Notes: generated from the letters alone by a model not told the origin. A DNA stretch of 49,695 nt from JACJWR01 sp964556255 (GCA_964556255.1 CAZKVQ010000017.1:1-49695); one strand, 5' to 3'; positions 32,217 to 41,262 are shown, numbered from the stretch's first letter. Made by a program: numbers and translations.

Positions 32217-33170
32217 GTGCTTGCCCATGACCCCACCTCCACCTACACGCGACGCCCGATGAAGTTCGGGTGGTATCCGGTGGCGATCGCGACCGGCGCC
32301 GCAGGGGCGTTAGCGGGGGTGGCACTGGCGATGGCTTCCGGCGCGGCCGGTTGGCTCGTCCTCGTGATTCTGGCGACTCTGGCTATCGGTATTGCCGCCC
32401 GCGCGTGGTTCGGCTGGGCTCTGGCGGCCGGCATCCCCGGGATTCTCGGCATCCTCTCAGTCGGGTCGCTAGGACTGCCCGCTCCGGAGGCCATCGGGTG
32501 GATGTCAGCCCTTGCGGTGGCGTTACTGCTGTCCGCAGCGGCGGTGGCCAAGAACCGTCACTCAATGTCGACGATCGCCTATCTGGATGCCAGGGCAGAT
32601 CACCAGACCATGCATGACGAACTGACCGGACTGCTCAACCGCAAAGGCGCCGACATCGTCGCGGGTGGGCTGGTCAAGCTTGCCCGCCGAGACGGCGAGG
32701 CCGTCAGTGCGGCCCTCATCTGCGTCGAGGACGACAGCCTGCAGATGTCGCGTGAGGATCGCGATGACGCGTTCCTCACAGCTGCCGAGGTGGCGGCAGC
32801 CACGTTCCGCGGCAGCGATGTCTTGGCCCGGGTCTCAGGGGACTGCCTGCTGGTTGTGGCGAAGGGCAGCGGGCTGCTTCGGCAGACGGTGCAGGAACGC
32901 CTCGACGAGGGCTTGACCGATCGGGCCTTGTTGGGCGACCCGGCCCCGAGCGTTACCGTCGGCGGCGCCCTGCTCGCCCCCTGGGATGAAGGTGGCCTGC
33001 CGGAGTTGTTCGAACAGGCCCGGCGCGACTTGGTGATGCGTTGGTCGGCCAGGCAGCAACTGATGAGACTCGCTGACTCGGAGAGCTTGGCGGCTGGACT
33101 GGAGGGGTTGCGGGAATTGAACGGGGCCGAGGGGCCTCGTCGTCATTGGACGGAGGACGACGGGTCCTAG
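32217..33170 (+). CDS. Membrane protein with degenerate GGDEF domain
   Basis: 317 residues from GTG 32217 (303 from the alternative ATG 32259). About four hydrophobic helices fill the first 110 residues. A GGDEF-type fold follows, with HDELTGLLNRKG near residue 133 matching the usual HDxLTGLxNRRG. The catalytic loop, however, reads SGDCL (207-211) in the place of GGDEF within FRGSDVLARVSGDCLLVVA. Loss of the first Gly and the Glu should abolish diguanylate cyclase activity, so it is more likely a c-di-GMP/GTP-binding or purely regulatory protein. Its TAG stop forms the -10 of the next gene. Confidence 0.85.
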   Translation: MLAHDPTSTYTRRPMKFGWYPVAIATGAAGALAGVALAMASGAAGWLVLVILATLAIGIAARAWFGWALAAGIPGILGILSVGSLGLPAPEAIGWMSALAVALLLSAAAVAKNRHSMSTIAYLDARADHQTMHDELTGLLNRKGADIVAGGLVKLARRDGEAVSAALICVEDDSLQMSREDRDDAFLTAAEVAAATFRGSDVLARVSGDCLLVVAKGSGLLRQTVQERLDEGLTDRALLGDPAPSVTVGGALLAPWDEGGLPELFEQARRDLVMRWSARQQLMRLADSESLAAGLEGLRELNGAEGPRRHWTEDDGS

Positions 33171-33173
33171 GCT
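33168..33173 (+). promoter_or_regulatory. -10 hexamer (TAGGCT) of leaderless SGNH gene, overlapping the GGDEF gene stop
   Basis: The hexamer begins with the TAG stop of the GGDEF gene, and 6 bases separate it from GTG 33180. TTGGAC at 33146-33151 sits 16 bases upstream as a fair -35, making this the most complete promoter of the series. Confidence 0.5.
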
Positions 33174-33179
33174 GGCCAG

Positions 33180-33926
33180 GTGGGCGCCTCACTGCACCTC
33201 CTCGTTCTGGGGGACTCGCTGACTTTTCATGGTCCCGCGAAGGAGCAGGTCCCTCACGATGAGCGGCTATGGCCCCAGGTCGCGGCGGTCGGCCTCGCTG
33301 CCGAAGGGGACGAGGTGGCCGTAGACCTTTTCGCCCGACCCGGCTGGACCGCCAGGGAGGGCTGGTGGGCTGTCACCAAGGATCCGAACTGCTGGGGGGT
33401 CGCGGTGCCTCGAGCCGACGGAGTGGTGGTTGCCCTCGGTCAGATGGATCAGCTCCCCGCGGCGATACCCAGCTATTTGCGCGAGGGAATTCCCTACCTT
33501 CGACCCGGCGGCCTGCGCCGACGGGTGCGGACCGCATACCGGTTGGCGGCCCCGCGGGTGATCGCTGCCACGGGTGGCCCGTGGCGCCAACTTCCGCAGC
33601 GCGCGACCGACCACTACCTGAGTCGGATCGTGAACGGGATCCGCTATTTCCGGCCCGAGTTGCCGATCGTGGCGCTGGCGCCGGCACCACATCGGGCCGC
33701 GGAGTATCCGGCCACCGGAGGTCATGCGGCCGCCGTGGCGGCAGCGAACCGGTGGGCGATCAGGGAATCGGTGCCGCTCATCCAGACCGACCCCCTGGTG
33801 GCCCCCTCACTCGCGGATGGCACAGCCAACCCGGACGGAATGCATTGGTCCTGGCGAACGCACTCCCTCATCGGGCAAGCGGTGGCGGACGAACTCAGGT
33901 CCGCCGGTTGGGGTGCAACGGCCTAG
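33180..33926 (+). CDS. SGNH hydrolase-fold protein, OctT-like (diglucosylglycerate octanoyltransferase family)
   Basis: 248 residues. Block I is LGDSLTFHG with nucleophile Ser13; block III reads GQMDQLP; block V is DGMHWSW with Asp219 and His222. The sequence closely resembles mycobacterial Rv2418c (OctT), which octanoylates diglucosylglycerate on the way to methylglucose lipopolysaccharide. That gene lies next to degV and near gpgP, rsfS, nadD, comEA and holA, all present here. The GpgP-like phosphatase in this window strengthens the link, but the acceptor in this organism is inferred. The start is GTG with a leaderless promoter. Confidence 0.85.
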   Translation: MGASLHLLVLGDSLTFHGPAKEQVPHDERLWPQVAAVGLAAEGDEVAVDLFARPGWTAREGWWAVTKDPNCWGVAVPRADGVVVALGQMDQLPAAIPSYLREGIPYLRPGGLRRRVRTAYRLAAPRVIAATGGPWRQLPQRATDHYLSRIVNGIRYFRPELPIVALAPAPHRAAEYPATGGHAAAVAAANRWAIRESVPLIQTDPLVAPSLADGTANPDGMHWSWRTHSLIGQAVADELRSAGWGATA

Positions 33927-33951
33927 CGTCGGTCGTGATCACCGCGCCCGT

Positions 33952-33957
33952 TAGCCT
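33952..33957 (+). promoter_or_regulatory. Candidate -10 hexamer (TAGCCT) of the leuS promoter
   Basis: TAGCCT lies 9 bases before ATG 33967, at the long end of the leaderless range. No ribosome binding site. Confidence 0.35.
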
Positions 33958-33966
33958 TGGGGTGCC

Positions 33967-36450
33967 ATGAGCGAGAACCTGCCGCCCCACCCTGAGGGCC
34001 CCCAGTACGACCCAGCCGTGATCCAGGAGCATTGGCTTCCGGTGTGGGATGAGATTGCGCCTTTCCGGTCCGGCGATCCCGACGATCAGCGGCCACCGAA
34101 GTACGTGCTGGACATGTTCCCCTACCCCTCGGGCAAGATCCACATGGGGCACGCCGAGGCGTATGCCATCGGTGATGTGCTGGCGCGCTACTGGGTGCAG
34201 CGTGGGAACAACGTGCTGCACCCGATCGGCTGGGACGCCTTCGGCCTGCCTGCAGAGAATGCGGCGATCCGCCGCGGCGTCGACCCGTCGGCCTGGACCT
34301 ACGAGAACATCGCTACCCAACGTGCATCCATGCGTCGGTACGCCTGTTCGTTCGATTGGGACCGCACGTTGAACACCTGCGATGCGGAGTACTACCACTG
34401 GAACCAGTGGCTCTTCCTGCAGATGTACGACCGAGGGCTGGCCTACCGCAAGGCATCCAACGTGAACTGGTGCCCGGAAGACCAGACGGTGCTCGCCAAC
34501 GAGCAGGTTGTCGACGGTCGATGCGAACGGTGCGACACGCCTGTCACCAAGAGGAAGCTCACCCAGTGGTACCTGCGGATCACCGACTACGCGGATCGTT
34601 TGCTCGACGACATGGCGCAACTCGAGGGTCAGTGGCCGGAGAAGGTGCTGCTCATGCAGCGCAACTGGATCGGACGATCCACCGGCGCCGAAGTTGACTT
34701 CGTGATCGAAGGCCGGGAGCAACCGGTCACGGTGTACACGACCAGGCCGGACACGCTCTTCGGCGCCACCTTCTTCGTCGTTGCCGCCGACAGTGACCTG
34801 GCGGCAGAACTTGCCGCCGACGGCCCTGCGGCGGTCGAGTTCGGTGAGTACCGCGACAAGGTGAAACTGGTCTCCGAGATCGATCGCCTGTCCAGCGAGC
34901 GACCCAAGACGGGGGTCTTCCTCCAGCGCTACGCGATCAACCCGGTCAACGGTGAGCGCATTCCTGTGTATGCCAGTGACTATGTGCTCGCCGACTACGG
35001 AACGGGCGCGATCATGGCGGTGCCTGCGCACGATCAGCGAGACCTTGACTTCGCGCGCACGTTCAACCTCCCTGTGCGGGTGGTCGTCGAGTCGGACACG
35101 AATCCCGCTGACACCGGGGTGGCGACCGCCGACGACGGTGCGCACGTCAATAGCGGGCCGCTCGATGGGCTGAACAAGGACGATGCGATCGCGGCCATCA
35201 TCGACCTGCTGGCTGAGCGGGGTACCGGAATCCCGGCCGTCAACTACCGGCTGCGTGATTGGCTCATCTCGCGGCAGCGTTACTGGGGCACCCCGATCCC
35301 GATCATTCACTGCCCAACATGCGGCGAGGTGCCGGTTCCGGTTGCCGATCTGCCGGTGCGCCTGCCCGGGTCGGAGGGCCTGGATCTGCAGCCGAAGGGG
35401 TCATCGCCATTGGGCGCGGCTCACGCCTGGGCCGAGGTGGACTGTCCGAACTGCGGTGGCGCTGCCCGACGCGACCCGGACACGATGGACACCTTCGTCG
35501 ACTCGTCCTGGTACTTCCTCCGCTTCCTCAATCCGCACAAGGACGACGGACCCTTCGATCCGGCGCAGGCCACCAGGTGGGCGCCGGTCGATCAGTACGT
35601 CGGCGGGGTGACGCATGCGATCCTGCACCTGCTCTATGCCCGTTTCTTCACGAAGGTGCTCTTCGACATGGGCATGGTGGACTTCACCGAACCGTTCGCC
35701 CGACTGCTCAATCAGGGCATGGTGTTGATGGATGGTTCGGCCATGAGCAAGTCACGCGGCAATCTCGTCCGCCTCTCCGACGAACTCGCGGAACACGGCG
35801 TGGACGCGATCCGGCTGACGATGGTGTTCGCGGGTCCGCCCGAGGATGACATCGACTGGGCCGACGTTTCACCGGCGGGTGCAAAGAAGTTCCTGGCGAG
35901 GGCATGGCGGCTCGCCGGGGACGTCACCAGCGAACCTGGGTCGGATGCCCGCTCCGGAGACGTGCAACTGCGGTCAACTACCCACAGATTGGTGCACGAA
36001 GCCGAACAGTCGATCGAGTCATACAGATTCAACGTGGCCGTGGCGAAGGCGATGGAGATCGTCAACGCCGCGAGGAAAGCGATAGATTCCGGTCCCGGTG
36101 CTGCCGATCCAGCGGTGCGCGAGGCGGCCGAGGCGGTGGCCGTGCTGCTGTCCCTCGTCGCCCCCTACACCGCCGAGGACATGTGGGCCAGATTGGGTCA
36201 TGCCCCACCGGTGGCGCGTGCGGGCTGGCCGACCGTCGACCCGGCGCTGCTGGTGGAGGAGACCGTCACCGCAATCGTCCAGATCGCGGGCAAGGTCAAG
36301 GCTCGCCTAGAGGTGTCGCCCGACATTTCCGAGCAAGACTTGGAAGCTCGAGCACTGTCGGACGAAGACGTGCTGGCGGCCCTGGACGGCCGCGAAGTGC
36401 GACGGGTGATCACCCGGGCTCCGAAACTGGTGAACATCGTCCCGGGCTGA
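33967..36450 (+). CDS. leuS: Leucine--tRNA ligase
   Basis: Class I synthetase that charges tRNA-Leu and edits mischarged products. The HIGH motif is HMGH in MFPYPSGKIHMGHAEAY near residue 50. A CERCDTP cysteine pair lies near residue 185, the CP1 editing domain follows, and the second motif is MSKSRGN near residue 590. The anticodon-binding and C-terminal domains are complete. 827 residues, normal for bacterial LeuRS. Monocistronic by its own promoter; degV follows after 47 bases with a separate promoter. Confidence 0.97.
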   Translation: MSENLPPHPEGPQYDPAVIQEHWLPVWDEIAPFRSGDPDDQRPPKYVLDMFPYPSGKIHMGHAEAYAIGDVLARYWVQRGNNVLHPIGWDAFGLPAENAAIRRGVDPSAWTYENIATQRASMRRYACSFDWDRTLNTCDAEYYHWNQWLFLQMYDRGLAYRKASNVNWCPEDQTVLANEQVVDGRCERCDTPVTKRKLTQWYLRITDYADRLLDDMAQLEGQWPEKVLLMQRNWIGRSTGAEVDFVIEGREQPVTVYTTRPDTLFGATFFVVAADSDLAAELAADGPAAVEFGEYRDKVKLVSEIDRLSSERPKTGVFLQRYAINPVNGERIPVYASDYVLADYGTGAIMAVPAHDQRDLDFARTFNLPVRVVVESDTNPADTGVATADDGAHVNSGPLDGLNKDDAIAAIIDLLAERGTGIPAVNYRLRDWLISRQRYWGTPIPIIHCPTCGEVPVPVADLPVRLPGSEGLDLQPKGSSPLGAAHAWAEVDCPNCGGAARRDPDTMDTFVDSSWYFLRFLNPHKDDGPFDPAQATRWAPVDQYVGGVTHAILHLLYARFFTKVLFDMGMVDFTEPFARLLNQGMVLMDGSAMSKSRGNLVRLSDELAEHGVDAIRLTMVFAGPPEDDIDWADVSPAGAKKFLARAWRLAGDVTSEPGSDARSGDVQLRSTTHRLVHEAEQSIESYRFNVAVAKAMEIVNAARKAIDSGPGAADPAVREAAEAVAVLLSLVAPYTAEDMWARLGHAPPVARAGWPTVDPALLVEETVTAIVQIAGKVKARLEVSPDISEQDLEARALSDEDVLAALDGREVRRVITRAPKLVNIVPG

Positions 36451-36484
36451 TTGCGAGTGTTCGCCGTCGAGCGATGTCGGCGGC

Positions 36485-36490
36485 TACGCT
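36485..36490 (+). promoter_or_regulatory. -10 hexamer (TACGCT) of leaderless degV promoter
   Basis: TACGCT, then 7 bases, then ATG 36498, with no ribosome binding site. This fixes the start well inside a longer open frame that overlaps leuS. Confidence 0.5.
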
Positions 36491-36497
36491 GCGACCC

Positions 36498-37340
36498 ATG
36501 GGTCACATACACGTCGTCACCGACTCCACCGCATACCTGACCGAGCAGCAGGTAGCTGCCGCGGGGGTGACCGTCGTGCCGGTTCAGGTCATCGTGGCGG
36601 GCAAGTCGTATCGAGAAGGCAGTGAGATCCAACCGGAACAGGTGGCCGAGGCGTTGCGGGAGTGGAAGGTCATCACCACATCGCGCCCCACCCCGGCCGA
36701 CTTCGCCGAGGCATACTCGGCGGCTGCTGAAGCGGGTGCCGACGCGGTGGTCAGTGTCCACCTCTCCGCGCAGATGAGCGGTACCTACGAGTCCGCGGTG
36801 ATGGCAGCCAGGCAGGCGCCGATACCGGTTCATACGGTCGATTCGCACTCGGTCGCTATGGGCTTGGGTTTCCCCGTGCTGGCGGCCGCGCAGGTCTCGC
36901 GGTCCGGTGCCGCGCTGGAGGATGTCGCGCAGACCGCAGAGAAAGTGGCCGCCGGGGCACAGGTGCTCTTCTATGTCGACACCTTGGAGTTCCTGCGGCG
37001 GGGTGGTCGGATCGGTGGCGCTGCGGCCCTGTTCGGCACCGCCCTGCGGGTCAAGCCGCTGCTGCAGCTACTCGATGGCCGGGTGGCACCGCTGGAGAAG
37101 GCCCGCACGGCCAGCAAGGCGATCGGAAGACTTGCCGACATCGCGGTGGAGCGAATCGGGCAGAGCAACGTCGACGTCGCTGTGCAGCACCTTTCGTCGC
37201 CGGATCGAGCGTCCGACCTCGCCGCCGAGTTGGAGCGGCGGCTTCCCGGGACGACGGTGCCGGTCAGTGAGATCGGCGCTGTCGTCGGCGCACACGTTGG
37301 CCCGGGCACCGTCGCGGTGTCCTTCGCACCGAAGTTGTAG
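36498..37340 (+). CDS. DegV family fatty acid-binding protein
   Basis: 280 residues. DegV proteins bind a fatty acid in a cleft and, in Firmicutes, present it to the fatty acid kinase FakA as FakB. Seen are the N-terminal VTDSTAYLTEQQ, the TSRPTPADF segment, SAQMSGTYESA and a DTLEFLRRGGRIGG motif, all family landmarks. Its neighbour is plsY, which makes lysophosphatidic acid from acyl phosphate. This pairing fits a lipid-entry route, although no FakA gene is visible here. plsY starts 3 bases after the stop. Confidence 0.92.
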   Translation: MGHIHVVTDSTAYLTEQQVAAAGVTVVPVQVIVAGKSYREGSEIQPEQVAEALREWKVITTSRPTPADFAEAYSAAAEAGADAVVSVHLSAQMSGTYESAVMAARQAPIPVHTVDSHSVAMGLGFPVLAAAQVSRSGAALEDVAQTAEKVAAGAQVLFYVDTLEFLRRGGRIGGAAALFGTALRVKPLLQLLDGRVAPLEKARTASKAIGRLADIAVERIGQSNVDVAVQHLSSPDRASDLAAELERRLPGTTVPVSEIGAVVGAHVGPGTVAVSFAPKL

Positions 37341-37343
37341 GAC

Positions 37344-37970
37344 ATGCTGCTCGAGGGAATCCTCACGGCGGTCGTCGCCTACTTCATCGGGGCCATCAAT
37401 CCGGCCTCGGTCATCGCGCGGGTGCGAGGCGTGGACTTGCGATCCATCGGCTCAGGTAACCCGGGGGCGACCAATGCCTCGCGTGCGCTCGGCAGGCGCA
37501 CCGGCGTGCTGGTGGCCGGGATTGATGTCCTGAAAGGCTTCCTGCCGGCTGTTGTCGCTGGGCTGGTGTTCGGTGACTCCTTCGGCCTGCTGGCGGGATT
37601 CGCCGCATTCATCGGTCACATCACCTCGCCCTTCCTCGGCTTCCGAGGCGGCAAGGGCGTTGCTACCGCAGCAGGGGCGGTGCTGGGCTCCCGACCCCTC
37701 TGGGCGCTCCCGGTGCTGGTGATCTTCTGGACCACCTTCGCCATCACCCGGCGGATGGGGATCGCCAGTGCGGTCGCAGCCCTCGCGCTGATAGCCACCG
37801 GTTGGATCCTGGGCACCGATTGGCAGGACTACCTCTATGCAACGGCCATGGGCGTGGTGATCCTCATCCGGCATCAGTCCAATATCCGAGCAGCGGTGAC
37901 GTCTGTGCGAGAGGGAAACGGGATCAGGCCCAGATCGACGAACGCCGTCCCGCCAGGGGCTGACGGGTAG
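37344..37970 (+). CDS. plsY: Glycerol-3-phosphate acyltransferase PlsY
   Basis: Membrane enzyme that acylates glycerol 3-phosphate from acyl phosphate, the first step of phospholipid synthesis in most bacteria. Motifs on the outer loops are clear: GSGNPGATN, FRGGKGVAT and IRHQSNI. 208 residues with about five transmembrane helices and a short polar C-terminal tail. It follows degV with a 3-base gap, so the two are likely co-transcribed. Confidence 0.93.
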   Translation: MLLEGILTAVVAYFIGAINPASVIARVRGVDLRSIGSGNPGATNASRALGRRTGVLVAGIDVLKGFLPAVVAGLVFGDSFGLLAGFAAFIGHITSPFLGFRGGKGVATAAGAVLGSRPLWALPVLVIFWTTFAITRRMGIASAVAALALIATGWILGTDWQDYLYATAMGVVILIRHQSNIRAAVTSVREGNGIRPRSTNAVPPGADG

Positions 37971-38024
37971 GCGGCCCCATCCACAACCACCGCTAGCAGC
38001 CTTCTCTGGGACTGTTCGTCGACG

Positions 38025-38030
38025 TACCTT
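38025..38030 (+). promoter_or_regulatory. -10 hexamer (TACCTT) of leaderless comEA promoter
   Basis: TACCTT, then 7 bases, then ATG 38038. A weak TTCTCT lies 17 bases upstream of the hexamer. No ribosome binding site. Confidence 0.5.
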
Positions 38031-38037
38031 CGGGCTC

Positions 38038-38829
38038 ATGTCGGGACCATCGGGCGAGGCCAGCCGGCGGCGACTGCACGCAGCGCTGTCTCATGCCGAG
38101 GGCCCGTCCTTGGGCAGACTGGCCGCCACGGCGCCAGACACGTGGGCGCCCATCACAGCAAGAGACCAAGGGCAGCAGAGCGCCATCGCCGAGCGGGACG
38201 CGGTCCTGCGGGCTGCCGCCCGGCTGGGACGGCCTCGACCTTGGCTGCCGCTGCTGGTTCTGGCCGCCGTCGCCCTGCTGATCACGGGTGCAGTGTGGTG
38301 GCGCGGCCAGTCCCGACCGATGACGCAGCAACTCGAGGTCGAGAACCCGGGAGCTCCGGTGACGCCTGATACCTCCGCCGGGGCGCCGGCAACGACCGGT
38401 CGCGTGACCGTCGACGTGGCCGGCAAGGTCCTCCGTCCCGGCATCGTGACTCTGCCCGGTGGCTCGCGGGTCGCCGAGGCGATCACCGCCGCAGGCGGCG
38501 TTCTGCCAGGAACCACGACCGAGGGCGTCAACCTCGCGCGGAAGCTCAGCGATGGTGAACAGATACGGGTGGGAGCGCCTGCCGCCCCGAGTGCCGCCGC
38601 GCCGGCACCGACCGGCGTCGATTCGACGGCGGACAACGTGACCTTGGACCTCAACAGCGCGACCGCCGAGCAGCTCGACGAACTACCCCGGATTGGCCCC
38701 GCCACAGCTGCCAAGATCGTCGACTTCCGCACGACCCATGGCCCCTTCCGCAGCGTCGATCAACTCCTCGACGTGCCCGGCATCGGCGAGGCTACGTTGG
38801 CCGGTATCCGTGCCCGGTTGCGCACGTGA
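38038..38829 (+). CDS. comEA: ComEA family DNA-binding competence protein
   Basis: Membrane-anchored receptor for DNA uptake. A cytoplasmic N-terminus of about 75 residues is followed by one transmembrane helix (about 76-90), a Pro/Ala-rich linker, an SLBB domain (VTVDVAGKVLRPGIVTLPGG, about 120-185) and a C-terminal helix-hairpin-helix pair (LNSATAEQLDELPRIGPATA and LLDVPGIGEATL). 263 residues. The N-terminal cytoplasmic part is longer than in Bacillus ComEA. GTGA overlap with comEC. Whether the organism is transformable is unknown; only this part of the machinery is in view. Confidence 0.93.
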   Translation: MSGPSGEASRRRLHAALSHAEGPSLGRLAATAPDTWAPITARDQGQQSAIAERDAVLRAAARLGRPRPWLPLLVLAAVALLITGAVWWRGQSRPMTQQLEVENPGAPVTPDTSAGAPATTGRVTVDVAGKVLRPGIVTLPGGSRVAEAITAAGGVLPGTTTEGVNLARKLSDGEQIRVGAPAAPSAAAPAPTGVDSTADNVTLDLNSATAEQLDELPRIGPATAAKIVDFRTTHGPFRSVDQLLDVPGIGEATLAGIRARLRT

Positions 38830-41201
38830 GTAGGTCCTCAGCCGAGAGATCATCCGGACTCCGGCCGCTTGCCTGGCGAGGATGGCGCCCGTTGCCCGCC
38901 GCCGTGGCCGGATGGGTCACCTGCCTACTCCTGCTGCCCAGAACGGGGTCGGACTGCGCCGTCGCTGTGGTGGTCGGCCTTGGGGTTGCCGCCGGGGCGG
39001 TCTTCTGGCGTCGGAGGACGCTGAGCCTCGCTCCGGGCGCCGTACTCGTCGCCGCGCTGGCAGTGTCGGTCGCTGCGGGGGCCTGCTTCCCACGGGTCCA
39101 GAACCTTCACGGTGAGCCGTGGCGTCGATGGATCGACAACCGGACGCTGGTTGTCGTTCGGCTGCAGATCCGGGCACCTCCCACCACCATCGCGGGGCGC
39201 GACCTGTGGTCGACCTCCTCGATGCGTACCAGGGTCACCGGAGTCGCTCTCGAAGCGACCGAGGCCGGCCGGAGCTACTCCCTGCGCTCCCCAGTCGTGG
39301 TCTCCATCGCCGGGGCGGCACCACTCCATACCGGCCAGACGATCCGCCTCACCGCACGGGTGCGAGAGGCGCGCCCGGGATTCGCCGCCTCGCTGGTTGC
39401 CACCCAACCGCCGACCCTTCTCAGCGATGATCCTGCCGCCGGTGACAAGGTGCGCGACCGCCTGTCCCGGGCACTTGCGGCCGAACCCGCCGACCGTCGG
39501 GCGCTGGTCTCCGGCATGGCGCTGGGTGATGACTCGGACATGGCGCAAGGAACGTCGCAGTTGATGAAGGACGCGGGTCTAAGTCACCTGACGGCCGTGA
39601 GTGGCGCGAACATGGCCATCGTCGCCGGCGCCTTCGCGCTGGCTCTGCGGGCATTCGGTGCAAGCGCTCGGATTGTCGGGATCGTCGGAGGCGTGGCGAT
39701 CTGCGGCTACGTACTTGTCGTCGGTCCGGAACCGAGTGTGCTCAGAGCAGGGGTCATGGCGGCCGTCGCCCTAGTCGCGGCCATCCTCGGAGTCGGATCC
39801 GCGGCAGCTTCCCTGTCGACTTCGGTACTGGTCCTGCTGTCGCTGGATCCTGTGCTGGCGCTCTCCCGTGGATTCGCGCTGTCATGTGCAGCGACTCTCG
39901 GACTGATAGTGGTGGCCGGGCCCGGCCACCTGGTGGCGCGGGCCTGCGCGGCCCGATTCCCGCTGTTCATGCGCCCAATCGTGATCGGGGTAGTGGGACT
40001 CGTGTCCGCCACGACGGCCGCGCAGGTGGCGACCACCCCGCTTCTCGTCGCCTTCGGCCTGGGCGTATCGACGGTGTCGCTGGCGGCCAACGTGGTCGCC
40101 GCGCCGTTTGTGCCTATCGTGACGATCTTCGGCTTGGGTATTGCCGCGGTCGCCATGGTCTCCGTAGCAGCCGCCGCCGTGATCGCGCCAGCTGCAGCGA
40201 TTCCCGCGGCGGCGATTCTCCACGTTGCCCAGTTCAGTACCGAGTCAGCGGGTGCCCGGGTGGAAGCGACACCAACTCCGATCGTGGTCGCGACGGCGGT
40301 CGTGGTGGCGGCGATGCTCCTGTACTCGGCGCGTCGTCGCCCGCCCGTGGGTCTAGCCGTCGCAACAGCGATGGCCGTGATCTCGCTGGTGCTGGCCCAA
40401 CTGCCTCGGGTCTGGCCCGGTGATGTGCCGGCGGACTGGGTGGCGGTCTTCTGCGATGTGGGGCAGGGCGACGCGACGCTACTGCGTTCAGGCCCCGAGT
40501 CGGCCGTGGCGATCGACGTCGGACCAGACGTGAAGAAGTTCCGGAGCTGTCTGCGCCGGAGCCGGGTTTCCCACCTCGACGGTATCGTCCTCACCCACTT
40601 CCACCGCGACCATGTGGGGGCCTTGTCCGCTGCTCTCAGCGGGCAGCGCAATGTCCCCGTGCTGGTCTCACCGCTGACAGAACCGCGCGAAACCTATGCC
40701 GATGTCATGCGCTCGCTGCATGCCGGAGGGCTCACCCCTCGGGTACCCGGCTTCGGAGAGGTCGATCGGGTGGGCTGGGCGAGTTGGCGCGTTCTCTGGC
40801 CGGCCCAGGTACTGCGGGCCGGATCGGCGCCCAACAACACGAGTGTGGCGCTCGCCGCCAGCGTCGACTGGGGCGGGCGCCGGACAAACCTGTTCCTCGG
40901 TGCAGATGCTGAAGTAGAGGCCCAGGCTCGAATCATCGATGCCAACCCGGGGGTTCACTTCGATGTGGCCAAAGTGCCTCACCACGGCTCTCGTCGACAA
41001 CATCCCAGGCTTGCCGAATGGGCACATGCCGGGATCGCGGTGGTGTCCGTAGGCAGGGGAAACGACTACGGTCATCCCGCCGCCGCCACCCTCCGCTCCT
41101 GGCAACGAAGCGGGGCGCGCGTCATGCGCACGGATGAAGGCGGCGACGTGGTCATCGCCGCAGACCCGGAATCCGGTGGCGAACTGCAGGTGCTGCGGTG
41201 A
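38826..41201 (+). CDS. comEC: ComEC/Rec2 family DNA internalisation channel protein
   Basis: 791 residues. Order: N-terminal helices and an OB-like soluble region, the Competence domain (MALGDDSDMAQG, LSHLTAVSGANMAIVAG, then many helices), and a C-terminal metallo-beta-lactamase domain with DVGQGDATLL, THFHRDHVGAL and VPHHGSRR. It carries single-stranded DNA across the membrane, and the lactamase domain may degrade the other strand. The metal-binding HxHxDH pattern is intact (H-F-H-R-D-H). GTG start overlapping comEA; holA follows after 61 bases. Confidence 0.95.
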   Translation: MSRSSAERSSGLRPLAWRGWRPLPAAVAGWVTCLLLLPRTGSDCAVAVVVGLGVAAGAVFWRRRTLSLAPGAVLVAALAVSVAAGACFPRVQNLHGEPWRRWIDNRTLVVVRLQIRAPPTTIAGRDLWSTSSMRTRVTGVALEATEAGRSYSLRSPVVVSIAGAAPLHTGQTIRLTARVREARPGFAASLVATQPPTLLSDDPAAGDKVRDRLSRALAAEPADRRALVSGMALGDDSDMAQGTSQLMKDAGLSHLTAVSGANMAIVAGAFALALRAFGASARIVGIVGGVAICGYVLVVGPEPSVLRAGVMAAVALVAAILGVGSAAASLSTSVLVLLSLDPVLALSRGFALSCAATLGLIVVAGPGHLVARACAARFPLFMRPIVIGVVGLVSATTAAQVATTPLLVAFGLGVSTVSLAANVVAAPFVPIVTIFGLGIAAVAMVSVAAAAVIAPAAAIPAAAILHVAQFSTESAGARVEATPTPIVVATAVVVAAMLLYSARRRPPVGLAVATAMAVISLVLAQLPRVWPGDVPADWVAVFCDVGQGDATLLRSGPESAVAIDVGPDVKKFRSCLRRSRVSHLDGIVLTHFHRDHVGALSAALSGQRNVPVLVSPLTEPRETYADVMRSLHAGGLTPRVPGFGEVDRVGWASWRVLWPAQVLRAGSAPNNTSVALAASVDWGGRRTNLFLGADAEVEAQARIIDANPGVHFDVAKVPHHGSRRQHPRLAEWAHAGIAVVSVGRGNDYGHPAAATLRSWQRSGARVMRTDEGGDVVIAADPESGGELQVLR

Positions 41202-41250
41202 CGACCTCGGCGCCGACACCCTCCGTCTCACAGTCCGAGCCGTGACCTGA

Positions 41251-41256
41251 GATATT
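41251..41256 (+). promoter_or_regulatory. Candidate -10 hexamer (GATATT) of leaderless holA promoter
   Basis: GATATT, then 6 bases, then ATG 41263. It keeps the conserved A and final T of the actinobacterial -10. No ribosome binding site. Confidence 0.35.
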
Positions 41257-41262
41257 GAGCCC

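Noticed and set aside
33895..35310. 471-codon open frame antisense to leuS
   Set aside because: Shadow frame from GC-rich codon bias; the plus strand encodes a complete LeuRS and the antisense protein has no recognisable features.
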